Below are positions 26,827 to 36,397 of a stretch of DNA of 64,000 nt, in pieces. The stretch lies in assembly GCA_947498455.1 (NCBI GenBank), contig CANMKK010000014.1:50530-114529 (forward strand). The letters are read 5' to 3'. Both the position numbers and the translations under genes were made by a program. The notes under the pieces are model-generated. The model was not told the origin of the DNA. It searched no databases and saw only the letters and a list, made by a program, of their open reading frames with translations. This DNA is from an uncultured Aquimarina sp. (lineage in GTDB: Bacteria > Bacteroidota > Bacteroidia > Flavobacteriales > Flavobacteriaceae). Each line of letters opens with the position of its first letter. The stretch's first letter is position 1.

Positions 26827-28368
26827 TTAGATTTTAATAAATTTATGACTTAGATATCCTTTTTCTGTTTTAATTTCAATAAAGTAAACACCTGATTTTA
26901 GGCTATCAATATTGTATTCGGTTTTTTTAGGGGTTAATTTTATTTCACCTATGATTTGCCCAAGAATATTTCTAACGGTTGCTTTTAAGTCTTTTACTTT
27001 TAGTTGATTAGAGTTAATGGTTAAAAAACCAGAAGCTATTGGATTAGGATAAACTTTGATTTTTTCTGAAGAATCTATGTGATCAACATTTAATACATTT
27101 CCGTTATGAGGGTTGTCAATAGTTACTAAACTACCTTCATTTGGATTCCATAAATCAATATTTGTAGGTAACATAAAAACGTTATTGTCATTTAGCTGTC
27201 CTACACTAATTGCATTATCTACTTTAACAGTTCTAAGTTCGATTTTTTCTTGATCTATCCACAACCATTTAAACTGATTAAATGAACCGGTAGCTTTTGT
27301 CCATGTTTTGCTATCGTTAGCACTTCTTATAGGAGCACCCCAACACCCTTCTCCAACATATACGGTTCGTTTCGGGTCAGTGTCTACTCTTATAAACCCT
27401 TCATCGCTTCCTGATGCTGTAGAAGGTTTGATGGGCCATGTACGCTTTACTACGTGAGAATCACTTTCCATAACTAATTGCACGGCGTGAGTATAAAATG
27501 GTTTTGACCAAGCTTCATATTGATCGTTTTGTTCTGATTTTCCCGATTGATGAGGTCTAGTTGCTCTATGATATTGAGCAACTGCCCAGAAATGATTATT
27601 GGAGTTAGCAATAAGATCATTAACAAGCCAGTCGCCTTGAGTACCACCTGGGGTTACTTCAGTGTTTAGAGTATATGTTCTTACCAAGTTGCCTCCTAAA
27701 CTTAGGGCGTAATATTCGCCCCCTGCTGCTGTCGGAATATCAAAAAGATCTCGTATATCATTAGAACTTTCGTGATTTCCTCTTGCGGCTACAACAGGAA
27801 TAATTCTTCCATCGGATCCGATTGTTAATTGCCAATCATCAAACCAATTTTGCCACTGAGAACTAGTGGAATCGTCTGTCATATCTCCACCAAAGAATAC
27901 GGCATGTGGACGTAACTTGGCAACCAATCTATTCGCATTTTGTCTAGGTGTACGATTATTTCTGGAATCTCCTCCAGCTACTATAGATAATCTGGTGTTG
28001 GGGTCATCCGGTGCAGTTTTGAACCAAAATCTTTCAGATACTCCATCACTATCCTTTATGACAAAGTAATATGCAGTATTTGGCTGAAGCCCGGTAAGTC
28101 TAGTGAAATGATTACTCATACCTTTATGATTAACTATTCTGTCAGCAGTTTTGTTAGAAGGGTAAGAGTTGTAATTGGTGTCAAAATCTTGTGTACCATA
28201 GTATACGATCGGGGTATTACCGCTGATTTGATCCCAACCGATTACCATGGTTGAAGAAGGATCTTCTCGCCAAGTAAGACGATACTTCCCCGTATGGGCT
28301 ATTATATTTCCCGTGGTAATCATAAATAGGAGAGAGGTAAGGAATACGATGTTTTTCCTTGTTTTCAT
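26827..28368 (-). CDS. T9SS-exported metallophosphoesterase (purple acid phosphatase-like)
   Basis: A 513-residue secreted protein (signal MKTRKNIVFLTSLLFMITTG...). Residues about 28-118 form a fibronectin-like domain as in the N-terminal part of purple acid phosphatases (LTGLQPNTAYYFVIKD). The calcineurin-like catalytic domain follows, with metal-ligand motifs GGDS (132-135), GGDMTD (160-165), RGNHE (196-200) and a late ESDSH. The first motif has Ser where many members have D-x-H, so the metal site is somewhat unusual. The C-terminus (IKVYPNPIASGFLTIN ... GVYFIEIKTEKGYLSHKFIKI) is a T9SS type A sorting domain. Likely role is releasing phosphate from external organic phosphates. An FNR-type palindrome lies 82 bp upstream. 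Confidence 0.85.
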   Translation of the reverse strand: MKTRKNIVFLTSLLFMITTGNIIAHTGKYRLTWREDPSSTMVIGWDQISGNTPIVYYGTQDFDTNYNSYPSNKTADRIVNHKGMSNHFTRLTGLQPNTAYYFVIKDSDGVSERFWFKTAPDDPNTRLSIVAGGDSRNNRTPRQNANRLVAKLRPHAVFFGGDMTDDSTSSQWQNWFDDWQLTIGSDGRIIPVVAARGNHESSNDIRDLFDIPTAAGGEYYALSLGGNLVRTYTLNTEVTPGGTQGDWLVNDLIANSNNHFWAVAQYHRATRPHQSGKSEQNDQYEAWSKPFYTHAVQLVMESDSHVVKRTWPIKPSTASGSDEGFIRVDTDPKRTVYVGEGCWGAPIRSANDSKTWTKATGSFNQFKWLWIDQEKIELRTVKVDNAISVGQLNDNNVFMLPTNIDLWNPNEGSLVTIDNPHNGNVLNVDHIDSSEKIKVYPNPIASGFLTINSNQLKVKDLKATVRNILGQIIGEIKLTPKKTEYNIDSLKSGVYFIEIKTEKGYLSHKFIKI

Positions 28369-28449
28369 AATTTGTAAAGATTTGTGTTTAATAAAATCAA
28401 AAGTAGTTTCTTCTTGATAAGAAACTATTGGCGGGTATCAAACAAAACA

Positions 28450-28463
28450 TTGATATTTATCAA
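28450..28463. promoter_or_regulatory. FNR-type palindrome TTGATATTTATCAA
   Basis: Identical to the site at 25612-25625. It is 82 bp upstream of the phosphoesterase start codon and 210 bp from the divergent mutS. The rest of the roughly 300-bp gap holds a possible mutS -7 box (TATCTTTG, 28611-28618) and nothing else visible. Confidence 0.55.
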
Positions 28464-28672
28464 TAACCTCTAGTTTAATTTGCATTTATGATACCATATA
28501 GGGAATTGTTAATGAGAAGATTTTATGAGATAGTTTTTGTGAATTTTTAAGAGGCTTTAATGGCTATTATGAAAATAGTAATGTGAATAAAAATCAATAA
28601 CTACTGTCGCTATCTTTGTTTAAAAAATGAGAGAATACTTATTTTAGCAAAACTCAAAAATACTTATGCCGA

Positions 28673-31300
28673 ATGGCTACAAAAAAAGAAAAGAAGGTAA
28701 CTCCATTAATGAAACAATACAATTCGATCAAGGCTAAATACCCTGATGCGCTATTGTTATTTAGAGTAGGTGATTTTTACGAAACTTTTGGAACAGATGC
28801 GATTAAAGCTGCTGCAATATTAAATATAGTATTGACTAAAAGAGGAAATGGTAGTGAGCAAGAGACGGCTTTAGCTGGTTTTCCACATCATTCTTTGAAT
28901 ACCTATTTGCCTAAACTTGTTAAGGCAGGAGAAAGAGTTGCTATTTGTGATCAGCTAGAAGATCCTAAGATGACCAAAACTATTGTTAAGCGTGGAGTTA
29001 CCGAGTTGGTTACTCCCGGAGTCGCGCTTAATGATGAGGTGTTGCAGAGTAAGACCAATAATTTTTTATGTGCTTTGCATTATGGCAAGAGAGAGTTGGG
29101 AGTGGCATTTCTGGATGTTTCTACAGGAGAGTTTTTAACAGCTCAGGGAGATGCTGCGCATATGGATAAACTGATGCAAAACTTCAACCCTAGTGAAATT
29201 TTGATTACCAAAACAAAAAAGAAAAATTTTCAAGAAGACTTTGGAGAAGATTTTCATACTTTCTTTTTAGAAGACTGGGTATTTAAACCGGATTATGCAG
29301 ACGAAACATTAAATAAACATTTTGAGACTAAAACATTAAAAGGTTTTGGCGTTGATCATTTACAAGAAGGAGTTATTGCTGCGGGAGTGATTCTTCATTA
29401 CTTAAATGAGACGCAGCATCATAAATTACAACATATCACAGCGATCCAACGTATTGCAGAGGATCAATATATCTGGATGGATCGTTTTACAATTCGCAAT
29501 CTGGAGTTGTACCATGCGAATGCACTAAATGCTGTAACATTATTAGATGTTATTGATAAAACAATCTCTCCAATGGGAGGTCGTACCCTAAAAAGATGGT
29601 TAGCATTACCCCTTAAAAATATTGCCGCAATTCAGAAACGTCATGAAGTGGTTCAATATTTCTTAGATTCGAAAGAATTACTTCTCAAAATTCAACACCA
29701 AATAAAACAAATTGGAGATATAGAGCGATTGATATCCAAGGTTGCAACTGGAAAGGTAAACCCTAGAGAGGTAATTCAACTAAAAAACTCTCTAGAAGCA
29801 ATTGTTCCTATAAAAGCTAAAGCATCAAATAGTGATAATGATGCTTTGAAGGTAATCGGAGAGACACTCAATGATTGTGAATTACTACGTAATAAGATCA
29901 AGGAAACTCTCAATGAAGAAGCTCCCGTGAATGTATTGAAGGGGAATTCGATTGCTAATGGATATCTTGATGAGCTAGATGAATTAAGGTCCATAGCATT
30001 TTCTGGGAAGGATTATTTGGATAAAATGCTGGAACGAGAAACAGAAGCTACCGGTATTACTTCATTGAAAATAGCATCGAATAATGTTTTTGGATATTAT
30101 ATAGAAGTAAGAAATACACATAAGGATAAGGTTCCGGATACGTGGATACGTAAACAGACGCTAGTAAATGCAGAGCGTTATATTACAGAAGAACTTAAAG
30201 AATACGAGGCTAAGATTTTAGGAGCAGAAGAAAAAATACTAGCGTTAGAGCAGCAGTTGTTTAATGATCTTATTGTATGGATGAATGAATATATCAAGCC
30301 TGTACAGCTTAATGCTACTCTGATAGGGCAATTAGATTGTTTGTGTTCTTTTGCGCAATTAGCGAAAGAAAATCAATATGTTAGACCCTTAATAGATGAG
30401 TCATATGATCTGGAAATAAAAAATGGTCGGCATCCTGTAATTGAAAAACAGTTGCCTCCTGGAGAACAGTATATTGCAAATGATGTTTTATTAAATAAAG
30501 AATATCAGCAAATCATAATGATTACTGGTCCTAATATGAGTGGTAAATCTGCCATATTAAGACAAACAGCATTGATTGTCTTACTAGCGCAAATGGGATG
30601 TTTTGTTCCTGCAGAAGAGGCTAGAATAGGAGTGGTGGATAAAATATTTACTAGAGTAGGAGCTAGCGATAATATCTCAATGGGAGAATCCACTTTTATG
30701 GTAGAAATGAATGAAACTGCAAGTATCCTGAACAATATTTCTGATCGCAGTCTGGTGTTGTTGGATGAAATTGGTCGAGGAACTAGTACGTATGATGGAA
30801 TATCCATAGCTTGGGCAATTAGTGAGTTCTTACATGAATATCCTGCCAAACCCAAAACACTATTTGCGACACATTATCATGAATTGAATGAAATGTGTGA
30901 AACCTTTGATCGTATTAAGAATTATAATGTATCGGTCAAGGAGTTAAAAAATAATGTACTTTTCCTTAGAAAACTAGTTCCAGGAGGAAGTGAGCATAGT
31001 TTTGGAATCCATGTTGCAAAGATGGCAGGGATGCCTCAGCAAGTATTACATAGAGCCAATAAGATGCTTAAAAAGCTCGAAAAATCACATAGTAGTGAAG
31101 AATTGACAGATAAGATTAAAGGAATGCAAGAAGATGATGAATTACAACTAAGTTTTTTTAACCTAGATGATCCTTTACTAGAAGAAATTAAAGAAGAAAT
31201 TCTGGATATTGACATCGATACATTAACTCCCGTAGAGGCATTGATGAAATTAAATGAGATTAAACGTATGTTAACCAGGAAGAAAGCATCAAAGGTGTAA
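28673..31300 (+). CDS. mutS: DNA mismatch repair protein MutS
   Basis: An 875-residue MutS1, the mismatch sensor that recruits MutL. The mismatch-reading Phe-x-Glu is F35-Y36-E37 in [12 protein letters not shown]. Connector, lever and clamp regions follow. The ATPase has Walker A GPNMSGKS (619-626), the STFMVEM stretch, Walker [17 protein letters not shown] and the FATHYHEL segment. The C-terminal part ([18 protein letters not shown]) is the short dimer/MutL region. All motifs are intact. Start chosen at MATKKEKK; a -7 box TATCTTTG lies 55 bp upstream. Confidence 0.96.
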   Translation: MATKKEKKVTPLMKQYNSIKAKYPDALLLFRVGDFYETFGTDAIKAAAILNIVLTKRGNGSEQETALAGFPHHSLNTYLPKLVKAGERVAICDQLEDPKMTKTIVKRGVTELVTPGVALNDEVLQSKTNNFLCALHYGKRELGVAFLDVSTGEFLTAQGDAAHMDKLMQNFNPSEILITKTKKKNFQEDFGEDFHTFFLEDWVFKPDYADETLNKHFETKTLKGFGVDHLQEGVIAAGVILHYLNETQHHKLQHITAIQRIAEDQYIWMDRFTIRNLELYHANALNAVTLLDVIDKTISPMGGRTLKRWLALPLKNIAAIQKRHEVVQYFLDSKELLLKIQHQIKQIGDIERLISKVATGKVNPREVIQLKNSLEAIVPIKAKASNSDNDALKVIGETLNDCELLRNKIKETLNEEAPVNVLKGNSIANGYLDELDELRSIAFSGKDYLDKMLERETEATGITSLKIASNNVFGYYIEVRNTHKDKVPDTWIRKQTLVNAERYITEELKEYEAKILGAEEKILALEQQLFNDLIVWMNEYIKPVQLNATLIGQLDCLCSFAQLAKENQYVRPLIDESYDLEIKNGRHPVIEKQLPPGEQYIANDVLLNKEYQQIIMITGPNMSGKSAILRQTALIVLLAQMGCFVPAEEARIGVVDKIFTRVGASDNISMGESTFMVEMNETASILNNISDRSLVLLDEIGRGTSTYDGISIAWAISEFLHEYPAKPKTLFATHYHELNEMCETFDRIKNYNVSVKELKNNVLFLRKLVPGGSEHSFGIHVAKMAGMPQQVLHRANKMLKKLEKSHSSEELTDKIKGMQEDDELQLSFFNLDDPLLEEIKEEILDIDIDTLTPVEALMKLNEIKRMLTRKKASKV

Positions 31301-31397
31301 TTTTTTTTTATTCTTTTTTGTAAAAACACTTTGGTATTCCTAGAAATATTTTAAATTTGCATCCGCAATAACGAATTGCACAGTTCTTTAAATTAAT

Positions 31398-31469
31398 GCG
31401 AAAGTAGCTCAGGGGTAGAGCATCACCTTGCCAAGGTGAGGGTCGCGGGTTCAAATCCCGTCTTTCGCT
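31398..31469 (+). tRNA. tRNA-Gly (GCC)
   Basis: A 72-nt cloverleaf: acceptor GCGAAAG/CTTTCGC, D-loop GCTCAGGGGTAGAGC, anticodon loop TTGCCAA (anticodon GCC at 31430-31432), T-arm GCGGGTTCAAATCCCG(T). CCA is not encoded. Confidence 0.95.
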
Positions 31470-31488
31470 CTGAGATAATATATACCAA

Positions 31489-31572
31489 GCTCGGGTGGTG
31501 GAATTGGTAGACACGTTGGACTTAAAATCCAATGTCCATTAGGACGTACGGGTTCAAGTCCCGTCCCGAGTA
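31489..31572 (+). tRNA. tRNA-Leu (TAA)
   Basis: An 84-nt type II tRNA with a long variable arm. Acceptor GCTCGGG/CCCGAGT, anticodon stem TTGGA/TCCAA with loop CTTAAAA (anticodon TAA at 31523-31525), T-arm ACGGGTTCAAGTCCCGT. It lies 19 bp after tRNA-Gly, probably on one transcript. Confidence 0.95.
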
Positions 31573-31574
31573 CG

Positions 31575-31608
31575 AAACCCTCTTAATCTTTGATTGAGAG
31601 GGTTTTTT
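31575..31608 (+). terminator. Terminator after the tRNA pair
   Basis: Arms AAACCCTCTTAATC and GATTGAGAGGGTTT (one mismatch) followed by a T-run, immediately after tRNA-Leu. Confidence 0.85.
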
Positions 31609-31772
31609 GTTTTTAGGCGTTTCCTTCATTTATTTCAATGATTCTATATTGTTTCTAAAAAATGATGAAAAGTATTTTTTTAGGACTTCTTGTAAAAAAG
31701 AAAAAGTTTATATGGTTTCTTTGGTCGTATTATCATTAGTATGATAACGGTTATTTGTAATTCAAACCAATC

Positions 31773-32747
31773 TTATTTCAACGGTTTTCTCTTTATCATA
31801 CCTCCTTTAATATCCTTTACCATATCCATTACAATAAATGCTTTTTTATCTATTTTATCAATTTCTGTACTCAGCTTTGCTATTTCCAGTCGAGTTAATA
31901 CAGTATACACGATTTCTAAGTCAGCACGTTCACCATTTAATTTATCATATCCGTGTTTTCCATGATATATGGTACATGCCTTTCCCATCTTATTGGTTAA
32001 CATTAACCGTATCTCTTCGTTTTTTTTTGAAATAATAGTAACTCCAATATATTCTTCTACACCATCTACTATATAATTCACAGTTTTAGAGGCTACCAGA
32101 TACGTAAGAATAGCATAAAGTGCTATTTCCATGGACAGTAGGTATGCTCCTACTGAAAATATAATAACATTGATCAAAAGTATAATGTCTCCTACGGTCA
32201 TGTGCCATTTTCTGCTTAAATAAATTGCCAATACTTCAGTACCATCAATAACACCTCCTCCTCGCATTGCCATTCCTATACCCAAACCTAAAAAGAAGCC
32301 TCCGAAGAAAGCAATCAGCAGTTTGTCTTCAGTTATTATTGGGTACGGTACAAAATGAACAACAATGGCCAAAGCTGTAATGGCGACTATACTTTTGACA
32401 GCAAAAACAGTACTAATGGTTCGTGCCCCTAATATGACAAATGGAAGATTGACAATAATGAGTAATAGTCCTAATGAAATATTAGAGAATACCTGTAACA
32501 ATAAGGAAACTCCCGTAACACCACCATCAATGAACTGATTGGGTAGCAGAAAACCGTTAAGTCCAAAACCTGCAGAAAACACTCCAATTGAAATAAACAC
32601 CATTTGTTTTACGGAATGAACGAATTCTACATGGCTCTTCCTTAGCTCCGTTACAATCTCTCGTTTTAGAATAGCCTGGTCACCACTTTTGGGTTTTAAC
32701 CTTTTTTTGGCGCGTTTTAATAGTATATATTGCAATAGAGGGTTCAT
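31773..32747 (-). CDS. YitT family membrane protein with DUF2179 domain
   Basis: A 324-residue protein. About 40 hydrophilic residues precede five or six membrane spans (FISIGVFSAGFGLNGFLLPN, TGVSLLLQVFSNISLGLLLI, and a glycine-rich FFGGFFLGLGIGMAMRGGG followed by VIDGTEVLAIYLSRKW, the family signature). The C-terminal cytosolic DUF2179 domain (EYIGVTIISKKNEEIRLMLT... to VYTVLTRLEIAKLSTEIDKI) closes it. Members are widespread; no transported substrate is established. It converges on the tRNA pair. Confidence 0.88.
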   Translation of the reverse strand: MNPLLQYILLKRAKKRLKPKSGDQAILKREIVTELRKSHVEFVHSVKQMVFISIGVFSAGFGLNGFLLPNQFIDGGVTGVSLLLQVFSNISLGLLLIIVNLPFVILGARTISTVFAVKSIVAITALAIVVHFVPYPIITEDKLLIAFFGGFFLGLGIGMAMRGGGVIDGTEVLAIYLSRKWHMTVGDIILLINVIIFSVGAYLLSMEIALYAILTYLVASKTVNYIVDGVEEYIGVTIISKKNEEIRLMLTNKMGKACTIYHGKHGYDKLNGERADLEIVYTVLTRLEIAKLSTEIDKIDKKAFIVMDMVKDIKGGMIKRKPLK

Positions 32748-32840
32748 CTTTTAAAGATACTCAAAATCGGTATGACCAGACATATATAAAATTGGTAAGA
32801 ACAGTTCTTTGAAATAAACTCTTTTTATTCCTTCCTATAA

Positions 32841-33000
32841 TACCAATTTAACCGTAATACTTCTGGTTAAAACTTGTTCATTTTTCGTTTTATTTTCTTC
32901 ATCATATTTCCCATAGCTAAGGCCATGAAAAATAATCATAGCGGCATAAATCAAAAAAGCAACTTCGTTTTATCTGAGATGTTTTATAATCAAATTGGTG
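32841..33000 (+). mobile_element. MITE family 2, intact copy
   Basis: A 160-bp non-coding element beginning TACCAATTTAACC and ending AATCAAATTGGTG, so the ends are inverted repeats. TAA flanks it at 32838-32840 and 33001-33003. A second copy, 160 bp once its own insert is removed, is at 61398-61744 in the opposite orientation. The right-hand TAA here is also the left target copy of the adjacent family 1 element. Confidence 0.85.
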
Positions 33001-33003
33001 TAA

Positions 33004-33186
33004 TACGATTTACGCATAAAACTTTCGCATATAGTTCGTTTCTTTTGCACTATATCTGCGTTATAAATTAAACAATGGCTATACTTCGGCGCAGCTCAGC
33101 ACAAGTGGCTATTCTTTAATTTTATGCCTTAATCTAGCACAAAATAATTCAAACTCTCTATACGAACTTCTTACCCATAAATCGTA
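33004..33186 (+). mobile_element. MITE family 1, full-length copy
   Basis: A 183-bp element beginning TACGATTTACGCATAAAAC and ending CCCATAAATCGTA, flanked by TAA (33001-33003 and 33187-33189). The terminal inverted repeats match well for 9 bp and imperfectly for about 30. The centre contains ACTTCGGCGCAGCTCAGCAC. There is no reading frame, so it must be moved in trans. Confidence 0.9.
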
Positions 33187-33309
33187 TAAATTGCATTTTG
33201 ATATAACATTATTTTAGGATTAAACATTATATATGACTCAACATATAATCAATTAGATAAATTATTTTTTGATTAGCCTTCCTCTAACTTTATTGGTAAT
33301 TTTGTAACT

Positions 33310-34986
33310 ATGAAAAGTTGTTTTGTCTACTTTGTATTTTTAATTTCTTCTTATGTTTTCTCTCAGGGGCAGGATTCCACTTTGGTGCGGTTACAAAACG
33401 AACTAAAGCTAGCTGCAACAGATTCTATTAAAATAAATACGTTTTTGGCGTTGGCAGAAATACAGTATGATCGAGATTTTAATATTTCGGAACAATTAGT
33501 AGATGATGCTTTGTTGTTAATCCGCTCAGATGTTAATAATCTTAATAAGCAACAATTGGCCAAGGCCTATGTGATAAAAGGGGTGATTAATCGTAGAGAA
33601 GGTAAGCATCCAAAAGCTTTGGAGTTTTATATAAAAGCCAAAGAGATTTATGAATCCGAAAAGGATTACTGGCATATATCTGATGTGTACCATAATATGG
33701 GGATGTTGTATCGACATCAAGATGTTCATAATAAAGCAATAACCTTGTATAAAAAATCTATTGAAATCAAATACTCAATCAAGGATACTCATGGAATTGC
33801 AGCAGGGTATAATATGATGGGAGTTTCATATCGACAGACTAAGAGACTAGACTCGGCTTTGTGGTGTTATACTAAGGCAAAATCTTTGTTTCTTGCCATT
33901 AATAGTGCAGATGATGTACAACTTGTAAATAATAATTTGGGAGTGTTGTATAGGGAAACAGGTAGTATGAATAAAGCACTTAGATTAGGGTATGAGAATG
34001 TAATTTATGCCAAGAGTAATGGTAGAGCATATTCCTTATGTACGGCATATTACAATATGTCTAATATATTTAAAAAAACAAAAGAATTTGGTAAGTCATT
34101 GACATATGCGGATTCATCTTTGTTGGTGGCAAAAAAGGAGAAGTTTCGAGAACTTATAGCAAAAGCATATCTTAGAAAAAGTTATATCAATGCCAAATTA
34201 GGAAATTATAAGAGAGCATATGATAACTATCGTACGTTTAACAGACATTCGGATTCTATCTTTAATATCGAAAATGTAAAAAAAATTCAGGCGCTGGAAT
34301 TGAATCACACATTCCGACAAGAAAAACTAGCTGATAGCTTAACATTTGTACAAGAAAAGCGAGAAGTGGCTTTATTAGCCGAAGCTGAAGCTTCTAAAAA
34401 ATGGTTGTATCTGGCTTTATTTGTTTTAGCTGTGTTAGGTGGTATAGTTATTGGGTTTTTAATCCGAAGGAACTACAAGAGTCACGCTCAGGTATTAAAA
34501 GAAAAACTAGAAAAAGAGCAGGCACAGATGTCATTACTAGATATTAAAATAAAAGCTAGCGAAGAAGAAATTAAACACTTGATTGCAGATAACAGTATGC
34601 GATTAACTTTTAAAGAAGAGCTGCTAGATCGTATAAAAAATGAAATTGCCCCAGAAGCATCGGATAAAGTAAAACAATCTATTCGTTCCCTGACATCAGA
34701 ATTACGACAACAGATTGCTACTGAGGGTAAATTATCTGGATTGCAGTCTAAAATAGATCAAGTTAATAAAGGATTTGATGCCAAGCTGCGTGAATTATAC
34801 CCATCACTTACCAAAGCCGAACGAGAAATGTGCTCGTTATTACGTCTTAATTTATCTATCAAAGAGATTATGACGGTTAAGAATTCTTCTATAGATGCTG
34901 TGAAATCCACACGGTATCGAATCCGTAAAAAACTTGGACTTTCTGGAGGTGAAGAACTAGAAAGTTTTATTCAAAATCTGTCTTAA
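33310..34986 (+). CDS. TPR-containing membrane regulator with C-terminal HTH
   Basis: A 558-residue protein. A signal/anchor (MKSCFVYFVFLISSYVFSQG) is followed by about seven tetratricopeptide repeats (residues about 25-330, for example AYVIKGVINRREGKHPKALEF, DVYHNMGMLYRHQDVHNKAI), one membrane span (about 366-386, LYLALFVLAVLGGIVIGFLI), a coiled coil, and a LuxR-like helix-turn-helix (about 490-558, LTKAEREMCSLLRLNLSIKE with VKSTRYRIRKKLGL as recognition helix). This is the flavobacterial TPR-LuxR design, in which a periplasmic sensor is joined to a cytosolic DNA-binding domain. It stands at the head of the surface-protein cluster, whose genes share direct-repeat operators, so it is the best candidate for their regulator. 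That link is inference. Confidence 0.82.
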   Translation: MKSCFVYFVFLISSYVFSQGQDSTLVRLQNELKLAATDSIKINTFLALAEIQYDRDFNISEQLVDDALLLIRSDVNNLNKQQLAKAYVIKGVINRREGKHPKALEFYIKAKEIYESEKDYWHISDVYHNMGMLYRHQDVHNKAITLYKKSIEIKYSIKDTHGIAAGYNMMGVSYRQTKRLDSALWCYTKAKSLFLAINSADDVQLVNNNLGVLYRETGSMNKALRLGYENVIYAKSNGRAYSLCTAYYNMSNIFKKTKEFGKSLTYADSSLLVAKKEKFRELIAKAYLRKSYINAKLGNYKRAYDNYRTFNRHSDSIFNIENVKKIQALELNHTFRQEKLADSLTFVQEKREVALLAEAEASKKWLYLALFVLAVLGGIVIGFLIRRNYKSHAQVLKEKLEKEQAQMSLLDIKIKASEEEIKHLIADNSMRLTFKEELLDRIKNEIAPEASDKVKQSIRSLTSELRQQIATEGKLSGLQSKIDQVNKGFDAKLRELYPSLTKAEREMCSLLRLNLSIKEIMTVKNSSIDAVKSTRYRIRKKLGLSGGEELESFIQNLS

Positions 34987-35040
34987 GATAAACCATTATT
35001 ATATACCGTATGCATACTAAAAAGAGTTAAAACCTAGTTT

Positions 35041-35057
35041 TGCCACTTTTTGCTACT
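35041..35057 (+). promoter_or_regulatory. Direct-repeat element TGCCAC-TTTT-TGCTACT
   Basis: A copy of the cluster's shared element, 118 bp before the small coiled-coil ORF and 55 bp after the regulator's stop codon. Confidence 0.5.
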
Positions 35058-35158
35058 ATAGAAAAGCGTTCATAAATACAGATTTATAGTATTATTGTCT
35101 AAGTTATATTCGTAGCTATGTTTTTTGAGTCTATGGAAACCCATTTTAAAGATATTGT

Positions 35159-35314
35159 ATGTTTTTATTTACATCTATTCTGAATTGTTTTAAAGGTTCG
35201 AATAAAAAGACAGCCTTACAATCTATGCAGGATGAAAAAGCAAAATTAGAAGAAAAATTAAAGGCTTTAGAAGAAATTAAAGCCAGATTAAAAACATTTA
35301 TAGAATCTAAATAA
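35159..35314 (+). CDS. Small coiled-coil ORF, 51 residues
   Basis: Reads MFLFTSILNCFKGSNKKTAL, then a lysine- and glutamate-rich helix (DEKAKLEEKLKALEEIKARL) ending FIESK. It has heptad-like Leu spacing, no similarity I recognise, and no strong ribosome-binding site (normal for the phylum). A shared direct-repeat element precedes it by 118 bp. It could be real or a leftover of a larger gene. Confidence 0.4.
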   Translation: MFLFTSILNCFKGSNKKTALQSMQDEKAKLEEKLKALEEIKARLKTFIESK

Positions 35315-35321
35315 TAATGGA

Positions 35322-35341
35322 TGCTCCCGTTTTTTGCTACC
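35322..35341 (+). promoter_or_regulatory. Degenerate direct-repeat element (TGCTCCC...TTTTTGCTACC)
   Basis: The right half matches the shared element and the left half is degraded. It lies 82 bp before the start of the regulator pseudogene. Confidence 0.35.
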
Positions 35342-35403
35342 ATTAAAGTTTTACTATTTAGCACTAAAGAAAGTGCTATTGGTTAATATAAAATTTCCCT
35401 CAA

Positions 35404-36135
35404 ATGAAACTTAGGTATACCTCAATTTATGTATTCAGAATCTTATTAATGTGTTTTCATTGTTATTAGGTAGATCAGGTTATTATGTAAAAACTAAGAA
35501 GTACAAAAAAGCACAATTCGAATTAGAAAAATTATTGGCAGAAAAAGAGAATATTGGCGATGTTAATTTAAATACTAATGCCGAAAGGCAAATAGCAGAG
35601 ATATATGTAATTTAAGAGAGCTATAAAGATGCATATACACATTTATTGGGTCATATGAATACTAAGGATTCTCTTACATCTGAAATGAAAACGAATATTT
35701 TTCTCTATTATCTTAATTGCTACAGAAATTACTTTTTATGTATGGCAAATGGGCAAACGTAAATGCAAAATACTTTCTGATAAAAGTAAAGTGAAAGAAA
35801 CACTTACCAGAGAACTAGAAGAATTAAAAACGGAAAATAGGAGAGAAAGATACGGTAAAAAACTTCAGTATTTAGCAAGTATTAAAATTCTAACTCCAGA
35901 TGACTGGTATACATGTAAGCATAAGTTTACTATGGTATATCCTACTTTTTTTGCAAACTTAAAAAATAAGAATTACGAACTTACCAAGTCTGAAGAACGT
36001 CTATTGGCTATGGAAAAACTCGATTTAGACAATACTGAAATTGTAAATATGTTAGCGATCTCTCAGAATAGTGTGATTAGAAGTTGTTCTCGTTTACGTA
36101 AAAAGATTAATGCTCCAAAGGGATGTTCTATTTAG
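35404..36135 (+). pseudogene. Remnant of a second TPR-HTH regulator
   Basis: Pieces of one protein lie in order in different frames. A signal-like start is at 35404 (MKLRYTSIYVFRILLMCFHC, then a stop). A TPR-like piece in another frame (about 35455-35612, KTKKYKKAQFELEKLLAEKE) ends at an in-frame TAA (35613-35615), continues as ESYKDAYTHLLGHMNTKDSL, and is then frameshifted near 35695-35703. The third frame resumes with a membrane span (FSIILIATEITFYVWQ) joined to a 128-residue tail (MGKRKCKIL...) containing the HTH (LTKSEERLLAMEKLDLDNTE, SVIRSCSRLRKKI). Order and motifs match the intact regulator at 33310-34986, but most TPRs are missing. Two frameshifts, one stop and an internal deletion make function very unlikely. 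Confidence 0.8.
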
Positions 36136-36298
36136 AATATGTAGAAGCTTTGTAATAAAAACCTACAATCAAAAATTAATTTATAATTCGAATTTAGAAC
36201 ATCAAAACAAGATCGAATAAAAAAAAGTTAAGAATGTGTCTTCTATTTGTCTTCCTTTAAACTAACAATTATATTGATTTATACAATATTTTTACTGT

Positions 36299-36315
36299 TG
36301 CCACTTTTTGCCACC
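36299..36315 (+). promoter_or_regulatory. Direct-repeat element TGCCAC-TTTT-TGCCACC
   Basis: The cleanest copy of the shared element: a TGCCAC word repeated after a 4-T spacer, a 10-bp period. It is 99 bp before the decayed start at 36398 and 356 bp before the large gene. Confidence 0.55.
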
Positions 36316-36397
36316 AAAATATTTTAGCTTTAACGAGTTATTAACATAAATTTACATTGTCTTAATTTCAAGAATAGTAAGCCTAAATATATACCCT

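Noticed and set aside
35749..36135. A 128-residue ORF as an independent gene
   Set aside because: The membrane span just upstream is in the same frame, and the TPR pieces further upstream are in another frame. It is the tail of a broken regulator and lacks a start of its own.
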